Source: Phocaeicola dorei (GTDB lineage Bacteria; Bacteroidota; Bacteroidia; Bacteroidales; Bacteroidaceae). Taken from it: 64,000 nucleotides of DNA. Below, in pieces: positions 54,880-63,385 of the stretch. Numbering within the stretch: the first letter of the stretch is position 1; each line of letters starts with the position of its first letter. Made by a program: the position numbers and the translations under genes. The stretch covers positions 5,549,501-5,613,500 of the forward strand of contig NZ_CP046176.1 in assembly GCF_013009555.1 (NCBI RefSeq). Reading direction: 5' to 3'. Below the pieces are notes generated by a model. The model was not told the origin of the DNA, ran no database searches, and was given only the letters and a program-made list of their open reading frames with translations.

Positions 54880-56859
54880 ATGAAACACCTACTAACCTTA
54901 TGGATGTTGGCCTTGTGTCTATGTGTTTCGGCCAAGGAAACATGTCCGAAAGTAATTCCCGCCCTGCAAGAGTGGAAGGGGGGAAGTGGAAAACTCGTAT
55001 TGCCTGCTGAAGGCAGTATTGTTGTAGCTCCTGCCGATGAGGCGGCACTGAAAAGTGTGGCGACTGTGCTGGCACAGGACTTGAAAGACCTGTTGGATTG
55101 GAACTACACCATTAGGACCGGGAAACCGGGAAAGAATGATATTTATCTTTCATTGATGAAACCCGACAAACAATTGGGAGAGGAAGGGTATGTGCTGACT
55201 GCTGGACGCTATGCCGGTATCGAAGCGCCGGCTCGTCAGGGAGCCTTTTGGGGAACCCGGAGTTTGTTGCAGATTCTTTATAATGAAAAAGGACAGTTGC
55301 CCAAAGGAGTTGCCCGTGACTGGCCGCAATATCCCAGTCGTGGCTTCATGCTGGATGTGGGCCGCAAGTTCTTCACAATGGATTTCCTGCGGCAATATGT
55401 CAAAATACTATCGTTCTATAAACTGAATGAATTTCAGATCCATCTCAATGACAATGGTTTTGTACAGTTCTTTGATAACGACTGGAACAAGACCTACGCT
55501 GCTTTCCGCCTGGAGAGTGAACGTTTTCCGGGGCTGACCGCCAAGGATGGTTCTTATACCAAGAAAGAATTCACCGACCTGCAACGTCTGGGCATGGAAT
55601 ATGGTGTGAATGTGATTCCAGAGATTGATATTCCGGCTCATTCATTGGCCTTTACACATTATAAACCCGAGATAGGCAGTGATAAATATGGAATGGATCA
55701 TTTGGATTTATACAAGGAGGAAACCTATCGTTTTGTAGATTCTTTGCTGGATGAGTATCTTTCTGGCGAGAAACCGGTTTTCATAGGTCCCGATGTACAT
55801 ATCGGTACAGACGAGTACAATGCCAAGGAAGCTGAAAAATTCCGCTATTTTACAGACCGGTATCTGAAGTATATAGAGAAATACGGGAAGAATGTCCGTA
55901 TGTGGGGAGCACTGCGCTGGTTGAAAGGAAACACTCCGGTGAAAGCAGATAATGTGACTATCAATGCCTGGTCATACGACTGGATTGATCCTAATGCTTC
56001 TTTGAAAGACGGATATAAGATTATCAATACGTGTGATGCTTATCTTTATATTGTTCCGGCTGCCGGATATTATCGTGATTTCCTGGACACGAAATGGCTG
56101 TATGAGCAATGGCGTGTGGGTAAAGTGAATTCTAAGGAAGAGTTGCCTGAAGGAACTCCGGGACTGTTGGGAGGTATGTTTGCCGTATGGAATGACCATT
56201 GTGGCAACGGTGTGTCACAACAGGATGTGCATTTCCGTACATTCCCAGCCGCCCAGGTACTGGCCGAGAAAATGTGGAGAGGTAAGAATGAAATGGTTTC
56301 TTACGAAGAATTTGAGAAATTGTGCAAACAGATGCCTGAAGCTCCCGGTATCAACCTGCTGGGGCGTGTGCAGGGTGAGGTAGTCTTTCCGGGGCAGAAT
56401 GAAGAACTGTCTTTGAACGGTACGGACAGCATTGCCACTATGTTGCCGGAAATAGGCTATCCATACGCGGTAGAATTTGAAATAAATCCGGACAAAGAAC
56501 AAAATATCAACGGTATTTTGTTTAAAGGCCCTCATTCCACCGTATATGCCAATTGGGAAAATAAGGGAAAGCTGGCTTTCAGCCGTGACGGCTATACGTT
56601 TGTATTCCATGCTGCTACACTGCCTGCCGGAGCATGGACGAAGGTACGCATAGAGGGAGACCACAAAGGTACTACTCTTTACATAAACGGTGAGAAAGCG
56701 GAACGTTTGGAAGGACGTGTCAAACAGTTTTACAACTATACTCATAAACGCAAGGACAAGATGTATATGCAGGAAACTTTGGTGTTTCCCATGCGGCAGA
56801 TAGGGGATGTGCAGAATGGGTTCAGAGGGAAGTTGCGGAATATAAATTGCATGCAATAA
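54880..56859 (+). CDS. GH20 beta-N-acetylhexosaminidase with C-terminal concanavalin-like domain
   Basis: The 659-residue product has a signal peptide (LWMLALCLCVSA). An N-terminal GH20b domain is followed by the catalytic barrel: GFMLDVGRKFFTMDFLRQYV, FQIHLNDNGF, VIPEIDIPAHSLAF, and the catalytic pair D311-E312 in VHIGTDEYNA. A C-terminal module of about 170 residues (LFKGPHSTVYANWENKGKLAFSRDG, GTTLYINGEKAERLEG) resembles LamG/concanavalin-like domains and may bind glycan. It would release terminal GlcNAc or GalNAc from host or dietary glycans in the periplasm. It is 49 bp downstream of mutS. Confidence 0.92.
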   Translation: MKHLLTLWMLALCLCVSAKETCPKVIPALQEWKGGSGKLVLPAEGSIVVAPADEAALKSVATVLAQDLKDLLDWNYTIRTGKPGKNDIYLSLMKPDKQLGEEGYVLTAGRYAGIEAPARQGAFWGTRSLLQILYNEKGQLPKGVARDWPQYPSRGFMLDVGRKFFTMDFLRQYVKILSFYKLNEFQIHLNDNGFVQFFDNDWNKTYAAFRLESERFPGLTAKDGSYTKKEFTDLQRLGMEYGVNVIPEIDIPAHSLAFTHYKPEIGSDKYGMDHLDLYKEETYRFVDSLLDEYLSGEKPVFIGPDVHIGTDEYNAKEAEKFRYFTDRYLKYIEKYGKNVRMWGALRWLKGNTPVKADNVTINAWSYDWIDPNASLKDGYKIINTCDAYLYIVPAAGYYRDFLDTKWLYEQWRVGKVNSKEELPEGTPGLLGGMFAVWNDHCGNGVSQQDVHFRTFPAAQVLAEKMWRGKNEMVSYEEFEKLCKQMPEAPGINLLGRVQGEVVFPGQNEELSLNGTDSIATMLPEIGYPYAVEFEINPDKEQNINGILFKGPHSTVYANWENKGKLAFSRDGYTFVFHAATLPAGAWTKVRIEGDHKGTTLYINGEKAERLEGRVKQFYNYTHKRKDKMYMQETLVFPMRQIGDVQNGFRGKLRNINCMQ

Positions 56860-56951
56860 AAGATATTTCTTTCTCTTGCTGTGTAGGGGCAGGTTTTAGA
56901 CCTGTCCCTATGCCCAATAGGAGTGAAATTTCTCCGAATGTTATCTTTAAT

Positions 56952-57038
56952 AGTGTTATATTGTTTATTATCAATGTTTTATATGCGATAAATGTTATCT
57001 GTTTTATTTTCATGAAAAGGGCTTTATACCTTACTTTG
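56952..57038 (+). promoter_or_regulatory. Promoter with tandem upstream boxes for the barrel gene at 57066
   Basis: A TTACTTTG element at 57031-57038 (one mismatch to TAnnTTTG) stands 35 nt before the start codon. Exactly 58 nt upstream (start to start) is AATGTTTTATAT (56973), and 21 bp further up AGTGTTATATTG (56952). The same box at the same 58-nt distance occurs at 61149 and 61706, so this looks like a regulator-dependent promoter. Confidence 0.6.
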
Positions 57039-57065
57039 CATTATTAAACTTAAGCAACAAACCCG

Positions 57066-57653
57066 ATGAAAATAAAACAAATTCTACTTTGCATGCTTTT
57101 AGCCTGCTTTATTCTTCCCGCTTCCGCACAGAATAGCTGGGGTATTGTAGGAGGCGGACTTTTTTCTAAATCTTTGTCCAGGGATGCACGCTTCAGCCTA
57201 GGCGGTTATGCCGGAGGAATGTATGACGTTCATGTTAAAAACTCATGGTATGTACAGCCACAATTATTATTTACTTATGAAGAATTCAGATCCAAGACAA
57301 GGCTTGGTACCGATTCCTTTTTTAGTAAATTCAATTTGGAGCTTCCTATCCTTGCTTCTTATAATGTTGCTTTAAATAACAAATGGAATTTGCGCATCAA
57401 TGCGGGACCGTATCTGTCCTATGCTATGTTTGGCAGGGATAAATCCATTGACTACGCCTATGGCAACGGAATGCACTCTAGTTTGGGCTGGTGGCATCAG
57501 GATTTTCCAGATCATTTTACTTACGGTGGAAGGACCGGGGTTTCATTGGAATCCGAGCATTTCATTTACACTATCGATGGTAAATGTTCTCTTCGTAAGA
57601 GGCCTTTCGGGCGGAATGTCAGTTTATCGGCCGGTGTAGGATATAAGTTCTGA
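57066..57653 (+). CDS. Outer-membrane beta-barrel protein (porin-like family)
   Basis: The 195-residue product has a signal peptide (LLACFILPASAQ) and short amphipathic strands (WGIVGGGLFSKS, SWYVQPQLLFTYEEF, WNLRINAGPYLSYAMFG) ending in a C-terminal Phe (SAGVGYKF). This is the OMP_b-brl layout. Function is unknown. It precedes the broken TPR regulators and shares their locus's promoter box, suggesting it was one of their targets. Confidence 0.8.
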   Translation: MKIKQILLCMLLACFILPASAQNSWGIVGGGLFSKSLSRDARFSLGGYAGGMYDVHVKNSWYVQPQLLFTYEEFRSKTRLGTDSFFSKFNLELPILASYNVALNNKWNLRINAGPYLSYAMFGRDKSIDYAYGNGMHSSLGWWHQDFPDHFTYGGRTGVSLESEHFIYTIDGKCSLRKRPFGRNVSLSAGVGYKF

Positions 57654-57661
57654 GTTTTCTG

Positions 57662-57669
57662 TATCTTTG
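57662..57669 (+). promoter_or_regulatory. -7 promoter box for the first 57-kb TPR regulator
   Basis: TATCTTTG matches TAnnTTTG, 34 nt before the start codon at 57696. The 58-nt upstream box seen at its neighbours is not present here. Confidence 0.5.
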
Positions 57670-57695
57670 TCGCCGGAGAATAAAAATAGAGTTGC

Positions 57696-59363
57696 ATGTA
57701 TGTTTATATAAAACAGCCGGGTATTGTTTGCCTTCTATGTTGGCTTTGTCTTTCCTGTACTTTGCAGCGCACGGAACATCCTGCTTTGCGGCAAGCAGGA
57801 TACTTGATGGAAGAACATGCCGACAGTGCGTTTTCATTATTGAAATCCATCTCTTCCCTGATCGGTATGACCCCGGAAGACAAGGCCGATTACGCTTTGC
57901 TGCTGGCTGAGGCTGCGGATAAAAATGGTTATTCACTGCTTCCTTGTGACTCATTATTGAATTTAGCCCTCCATGTATACCATGAAGAAGCCAAAGAACA
58001 TGCTATAGCTCTTCTGTATAAGGGTAAAGTGCAACAGGAAATGGAAAACTATGCCGATGCCCTGAAAAGTTACCGTATGGCGCTTGAAATCCTTTCCGCC
58101 TATCCATGTGAATTCTATTGGAAGGGGTTTGTATATAATATGTTGGGTGGGCTGTATGGCAAACAGAACTTGTACGCACAGGCCAAAGATATGTATGTCA
58201 AGGCTTGTTATAATGATTCGCTGGCACGGCATAACCGTCATTTCATCAGTTCACTCAGCAATCTGGGGGTAGCTTATATCGGCTATGGAAATATAGACTC
58301 CGCTTTTATCTGCCAGCAACGCGCTTTGCAGCTTTCTCTTTCTACTGATAGTTTCCTTTTGCATTCTCTTTATGGAAATATAGGGGATTTATGCGGACGT
58401 ACAGGACGGACCAGTATAGCTATTACTTGTCTGAAAAGGGCATACGATGCTTGTCGTCTTAGAGAAGACAGCTTGCAGTGTCTTTGGAATCTAGGGGAAT
58501 TTTATTATAATAACGGGCAGCTTGATTCGGCTCTTTATTATTTGAACCGGAGCAAGGAAGCTGTCGATATTCATATCCGGTATCTCTCTTTCTTTGACTT
58601 GTATGCCATAGCTAAGCAGCAGGGAAATGTGGAGAAAGCTTTGGAATATCTGGAAATCAGCACCGAGTTGGAAGATTCCATCTATTCCACCAATGTGGCC
58701 ACGGAACTGGAGAAGAAGACCTATCGCTGGAATGCCGACGCGCAAGTAAGGAAAGAACAGTTCAAGGCTAAACGGAGGATATACACCATTGCGATGATAG
58801 CTGTGGTGTTGCTGCTAGTCATTGTGATTATTTATCAACAGATACTGAAGAACAAGAAGATATAGCAATCCAACTATAAATATCTGTTGCAGAAGCTGAA
58901 ACAGAACCTGATGGATATGCAGCAGAATATTGCTCAACATGAAGAGGTGATAGCCGAATTGAAACAGAAACAAGAAAGCCGTGCCGAGGAAATAGAAGAG
59001 AAGGAACGGGCTATAGAGGCCATGAAGATGGAGAAAGAGAAATTGCGCAACTGGTTGTTCCGGCAAAGTGCCCTCTATACGAAAATAGACAAACTGGCCA
59101 ACCAGCAAAAGCATCACAAAGAGCGTATTGCAGTGCTCACCAATGCTGAGCAACGCCAACTCAGAGTGATTATAGGACAGATTTATGCTGATTACATAGA
59201 GCAACTGCATACCCGGTATCCCAAGTTGAACGAAGATGATGTCCTTTTGCTATGTCTGCAATTGGCGGATTTATCTCCTTTTGCCATCGCTTTATGCTTT
59301 GGTAATAATGATGCACAGATTGTAGCGCAACGCAAATATCGTATGAAAAGTAAGATGGAATAA
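57696..59363 (+). pseudogene. TPR membrane regulator interrupted by an in-frame amber codon
   Basis: The first part (57696-58865) encodes a lipoprotein-like signal (CWLCLSC), TPR repeats and one transmembrane helix (IAMIAVVLLLVIVIIYQQI). It then meets TAG at 58863-58865. The same frame continues at once (QSNYKYLLQKLKQN) through a coiled coil to 59363, encoding the C-terminal helix-turn-helix region (LNEDDVLLLCLQLADLSPFAIALCFG). The whole matches the intact regulator at 24228-25922 and the neighbour at 59472. The stop separates the sensor and membrane part from the DNA-binding part. An ATG near the start of the second part could still allow a free cytoplasmic fragment. A sequencing error cannot be excluded. 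Confidence 0.85.
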
Positions 59364-59434
59364 CTGTGTGTTACAGAATTTGCATAATGTTTTTTTAATA
59401 GATGTTTGTATATCAGGTTATAAAGGCATTTTGC

Positions 59435-59442
59435 TATCTTTG
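59435..59442 (+). promoter_or_regulatory. -7 promoter box for the second 57-kb TPR regulator
   Basis: TATCTTTG matches TAnnTTTG, 37 nt before the ATG at 59472. Confidence 0.5.
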
Positions 59443-59471
59443 TGCATAGAAAGCTAAAAGACAAAATTACT

Positions 59472-61125
59472 ATGCGTTCATTTATTATATATTTAAATTT
59501 CGTCAGTTTGCTGGCTGTCTGTTTGTTTGCCTGTAACCACCATTCTTCCAATCCGATGTTACAGCAAGTAGATTCATTGTTGGAAATGAAGCCGGACAGT
59601 GCATTGACTATTTTAAAAAATATATCTGTTTTAGAGGATTTGCCGGAAGTAGACAAGGCATACTATGCTTTGTTGCTGGCTGAGGCTACGGACAAGAACA
59701 AACTACCCTTATTACCTTGCGATTCCTTATTGAATTTCGCCTTGGATTATTATGGAGATGATGATAGGGAGAAGGCTGTGGCATTGATGTATAAGGGAAG
59801 GCTGCTGGCGCAGATGAATGATGAAATGTCGGCGATAGAGCATAATTTGAAAGCGTTGGAAGTGTTGCAGAATTATCCGCAAGATTTAAAATGTAGAAGA
59901 TTGATTTATAGTATGTTAGGGGTATGGTGATTGTGAATTGTACGACAAGGCGTTGGAAATACAAAATCAAGCTCTTCTTTATTCTTTTAGTGCTAAAGAT
60001 ACTGCTATTGCCTATCATAACATTGGATATATTTATGGTATGAGGGATATGCAGGATTCTGCTATAACTTATCAGAGAAAGTCTGTGGAATATGCTATGC
60101 GTTCTAAAGATACAAGCATGATACTCACTTCTTGGCACAATTTAAGTCTGTATTATGGACGATTTGAAAACATCGATTCTGCCGTGGTTTATGCCTATAA
60201 AGTTTTGCAAAATATATCTGATGAAAATAAAATATTTAGCGGTTATTTCTATAATATAGGTGATTTGTACATTGGTTTAGGACAATATGATTCTGCTAGG
60301 TATTATTTAGAGAAAAGCCTGCTCTTTTCTCCATCCCTTTCTATGTCTTACTGGTCACTTGCCGTAATGGAAGCTAAGCTAGGAAATTTCAAGTCCGCCT
60401 ATCACTATCTAGATACTTTTGTCATGGTTCAGGATTCATTGGATGCTAGTGAGCGATTGTCTGAAGTGCAGCATATAGTCTATAAAAATCAGACAGCATT
60501 GGAAGTAAAGGATGAGCAAATAAAATCCAGAAAGGTTATAGGGCGTATTGTTTTTTCAGCCATTATTATTTGCTTTGTCGTTGCTTTGATTTACCAACGT
60601 TGGATAAATAAGAAAAATAACCAGCAGGCACTCTATCGGCAAGCATTACAATATGCTGATGAGAAACAGAATGTGATGCAGCAGCGCATAGAAGAAAATG
60701 AATCCGCTCTTGCACTGTTACAGGATAGGGAAAACCAAAATCTTGATGAAATTGCCCAAAAAGAGCAATTGATAACTCAATTGAAGAAAGAAAAGTTGGC
60801 ACTTCGTACATGGTTATTCCAGCAGACTTCTATATACAAAAAGGTGATGTCATTGTCTGACCAGCAGCAGGTGAATAAGAAAATCCGTAAGGTGATGGCA
60901 GCTGCTGAATTGGACAAACTGAAGAAAACGACCTTTGAAATCTATGCTGATTATATTTCTCCTTTGCAAGCACAATACTCCCAACTGACGGAGGATGACT
61001 TGTTGGTCCTTTGCCTGCAAGAAGCGGGTATTTCTCCGTTGGCCATTTCTTTATGTTTCGGACATACGGATACGGTAGCCCTCAATCAAAGGAAATCGCG
61101 TCTAAAAAAGAAAATGTCAGAGTGA
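59472..61125 (+). pseudogene. TPR membrane regulator with a frameshift
   Basis: The gene starts at ATG 59472 with a lipoprotein-like signal (LLAVCLFAC). Its frame stops at 59930 in the middle of a TPR unit, right after a GGGG run at 59919-59922. The continuation YGDCELYDKALEIQ is in the next frame and runs to 61125 with more TPRs, a transmembrane helix (IGRIVFSAIIICFVVALIY), a coiled coil and the helix-turn-helix region (LTEDDLLVLCLQEAGISPLAISLCFG). TPR spacing in the sister protein (MLGGLYG) suggests loss of about 5 nt, though gain of one G also restores a frame. No intact regulator can be made unless the shift is corrected. Confidence 0.85.
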
Positions 61126-61149
61126 TAAACTGAAATATATTGTTTATCA
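61123..61149 (+). terminator. Hairpin at the stop of the second TPR regulator
   Basis: TGATAAAC (61123-61130, including the stop codon) pairs with GTTTATCA (61142-61149). A moderately T-rich stretch follows. It overlaps the upstream box of the next gene, so its role as terminator is uncertain. Confidence 0.4.
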
Positions 61150-61214
61150 GTGTTTTATAGAAATATTATGTCACAGCAAATAGTTGTACGTTCTTTCCTT
61201 TCCCTCTAACTTTG
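61149..61214 (+). promoter_or_regulatory. Promoter with upstream box for the DUF3244-like small gene
   Basis: The box AGTGTTTTATAG starts at 61149, exactly 58 nt before the -7 element TAACTTTG (61207-61214), which is 35 nt before the start codon at 61242. Spacings equal those at 57031. Confidence 0.6.
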
Positions 61215-61241
61215 CGGCATCATTTTTAAACAAAAAGAAGT

Positions 61242-61487
61242 ATGAAAGCAAAGTTATTATTGATGTTATTTTTAGTTTCCTTGAGTTTGGGAGTTTTTGC
61301 TTCGGAGCATCACCAAAAGAAGCCTCATGCAGTTTGCAAAGTTTATGAGAAGGTGGCTACTAGAATTCCTTTTATTTTTTCAATACAAGCCGAAGATATA
61401 AATGACTGTTTGTATCTCACATCTCAGTTCTCATTAAATGATGCTGATATTACTATGCTAGATAAGGATGGTAATGAAAAGGTGTAG
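61242..61487 (+). pseudogene. Small secreted DUF3244-like protein, probably frameshifted
   Basis: The 81-residue frame has a signal peptide (LMLFLVSLSLGVFA), then YLTSQFSLNDADITMLDKDGNEK, like the second half of DUF3244 proteins. It stops at 61485-61487 in mid-domain. Another frame continues directly (VVMNNAFEKTAVLP) to a stop at 61574-61576. This suggests a frameshift around 61480-61487, though the short form could be real. It follows the TPR regulators just as the intact DUF3244-like gene follows the intact TPR regulator at 24 kb. Confidence 0.45.
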
Positions 61488-61684
61488 TTATGAATAACGC
61501 ATTTGAAAAAACAGCTGTACTTCCTAAGTGTGATAAAGGAAGTGCTTACTCGACTCAGATAAATTTAAGTTTTTAAGTAATTCCAATTAAGGCTGTATGA
61601 TAATATTTTAGTTGATAATCTAAGGTTATTGATAATGTGAAGTTCATATCTGAATCTTATTTTATTGCTCATGTTATGATAAAA

Positions 61685-61771
61685 TATGTTATATGGTTGA
61701 TTTTTAGTGTTGTATAGGTGAGTGATGTTATATGGATAGAGCTTTATGCTTATATCTTCTTTCTAATTTTG
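61685..61771 (+). promoter_or_regulatory. Promoter with tandem upstream boxes for the barrel gene at 61795
   Basis: TATGTTATATGG (61685) and AGTGTTGTATAG (61706) are 21 bp apart, the same spacing as at 56952/56973. The second box is exactly 58 nt upstream of the -7 element TAATTTTG (61764-61771), which is 31 nt before the start codon. Confidence 0.6.
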
Positions 61772-61794
61772 CAACATCAAATAAAAAAATAAGT

Positions 61795-62493
61795 ATGAAG
61801 ACTAAAATGATTGTAGTGGTGGTGTTGGCTGCCATGTGTGTATTGCCTTTGTCTGCACAGGTAAAAGTTGGTGTGGAAGGTGGAATGAACCTGTCTCATT
61901 ATCTGGTTTCCGGTTCTGACGGATATAAAGCCGAACAGGTAGGTGGAATGAAGCCCGGCTTTCAATTGGGGGTGACTGTGGACTACGAGATAGGAAAGCA
62001 TTGGATGTTAATGTCCGGTTTGTCTTGGTTGCAGAATAGAAGTACCATGAAAATGATGGATCACATGGTTACTTATTTTCCTAAGACAGAGATAAAGATA
62101 AATAATCTGATTTTGCCGTTAAAAATGGGATATAATATTCGGGTTTCGGATAAACTCAGCCTCATTCCGTCGGTTGGAGTTTATGCTTCTTACGGATTTG
62201 GTGCTGGAAACTGTTCTTTGGATGTTATTCACCAAGAGGGGGATAATATAACTACCGAGCCTGCAAAATGGAAGCCCTTGGATGGTTTTTCCTATAAAGC
62301 CGGGGAGCCCAATAATAGTGCTAATCTTCAGGCTTTCCGCCGTTGGGATTATGGGGGCATTGTTGGAATGAAGGCTGTTATTGCCGATCATTATACGATA
62401 AGTTTTGATTATAGGGTCGGAATAAAAAAGATACAGGCACAAAATGGTTTGCGGAATTCAACTTTCCAGTTCTCTGTGGGCTATCGTTTCTAA
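61795..62493 (+). CDS. Outer-membrane beta-barrel protein (porin-like family)
   Basis: The 232-residue product starts at ATG 61795 with a signal peptide (VVVVLAAMCVLPLSAQ). VKVGVEGGMNLSHYLVSG and repeated barrel strands (HWMLMSGLSWLQNRS, LSLIPSVGVYASYGFGAG) end in FQFSVGYRF, the usual C-terminal aromatic. An earlier in-frame codon at 61732 would put the signal inside the protein. It shares its promoter layout with the barrel gene at 57066 and the small gene at 61242. Function is unknown. Confidence 0.82.
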   Translation: MKTKMIVVVVLAAMCVLPLSAQVKVGVEGGMNLSHYLVSGSDGYKAEQVGGMKPGFQLGVTVDYEIGKHWMLMSGLSWLQNRSTMKMMDHMVTYFPKTEIKINNLILPLKMGYNIRVSDKLSLIPSVGVYASYGFGAGNCSLDVIHQEGDNITTEPAKWKPLDGFSYKAGEPNNSANLQAFRRWDYGGIVGMKAVIADHYTISFDYRVGIKKIQAQNGLRNSTFQFSVGYRF

Positions 62494-62512
62494 ACTGATT
62501 TAATTAAACTGG

Positions 62513-62617
62513 CAATCTGTCAAAATGATAATGCCGGTGTATGAGGGTGTCCTGTTTCAAAGGATACAGTTTGTGTATTTTCATCGTATTCTCGTGCATC
62601 GGCATTTTGACAGATTG
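62513..62617. repeat. Long interrupted inverted repeat between convergent genes
   Basis: CAATCTGTCAAAATG at 62513-62527 has an exact complement at 62603-62617. After a 6-nt bulge the pairing continues (CCGGTGTATGAG against the complement of CTCGTGCATCGG), and an inner GTCCT/AGGAT hairpin lies in the loop. It may serve as a bidirectional terminator for the barrel and acetyltransferase genes or be a repeated mobile hairpin. The gap 62618-62728 shows nothing else. Confidence 0.6.
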
Positions 62618-62728
62618 TCTTCTTTTTCTGGTTATTTATTCTTTTATGGATATATGTGAACGTATATGTAGGGAAATGCATACATACGTGTCCGACAGGG
62701 ATCTTTATGCCTTTTGAGACCCCTCTAT

Positions 62729-63385
62729 TTATTGAGCCAGCTCTTTCAATATCTCCTCTATTTTCTGAAAGAGTTGTCCTATGTGCGCTCCGTCCACAAA
62801 AGCATGGTTTACAGTGAAAGCGATGGGCATTACCAGTCTTCCTTCGCGTGGCACTACTTTGCCGGCATTCATCAGCGGATAGTCTAATGGATGGTCGGGA
62901 GCCATTTGTGTATAGGTGAGTGAAGTGAAATAAAGCTGAGGCGTGGCACTCAGTTGGATAATATCAAAATCTCCCTGTTCTTTAATGACTTTTTCGGCTC
63001 CATACGGGTCACCCTCTTCGGGGATGTTATGGACGATGTGATATGCTTCGGCATAAAACCGTTCAAAATCTGCATGGTAAGGGATGCGGACTGTGTAGAA
63101 AGTCTTGCCGGGTACAGCGATAGGTGATATGATGTCCACCTGATCGTGATAGACCACCTGTCCGTTTTTATCTGTACGGAAACGGAATTCTTTCACTTCA
63201 TTGGCAGCACGTAGCACAGCATACAGGTAATACAGGAAAAAAGAGCGCTTGGCGGCTTTTGCAGCTGGAAATGCTTCAGTGCAATCCACTTCACTGGTAA
63301 TGGATATCCATGAATTATGGAAGTTGCGGAAAAAATTATAATTGTCCCGGCGTTCCCAAGTTTCAATATCTATTATATGTTTCAT
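62729..63385 (-). CDS. Chloramphenicol acetyltransferase-like protein (CatA fold)
   Basis: The 218-residue product matches type A chloramphenicol acetyltransferases in length and order: [17 protein letters not shown] at the N-terminus, [13 protein letters not shown] in the middle and the active-site HxxxDG as NHAFVDG (H194, D198). Many Bacteroidetes CatA-like proteins are chromosomal and of unknown substrate, so drug resistance is not certain. It begins with no gap after the lgt stop (63386-63388), so it is translated from the lgt transcript. Confidence 0.9.
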   Translation of the reverse strand: MKHIIDIETWERRDNYNFFRNFHNSWISITSEVDCTEAFPAAKAAKRSFFLYYLYAVLRAANEVKEFRFRTDKNGQVVYHDQVDIISPIAVPGKTFYTVRIPYHADFERFYAEAYHIVHNIPEEGDPYGAEKVIKEQGDFDIIQLSATPQLYFTSLTYTQMAPDHPLDYPLMNAGKVVPREGRLVMPIAFTVNHAFVDGAHIGQLFQKIEEILKELAQ

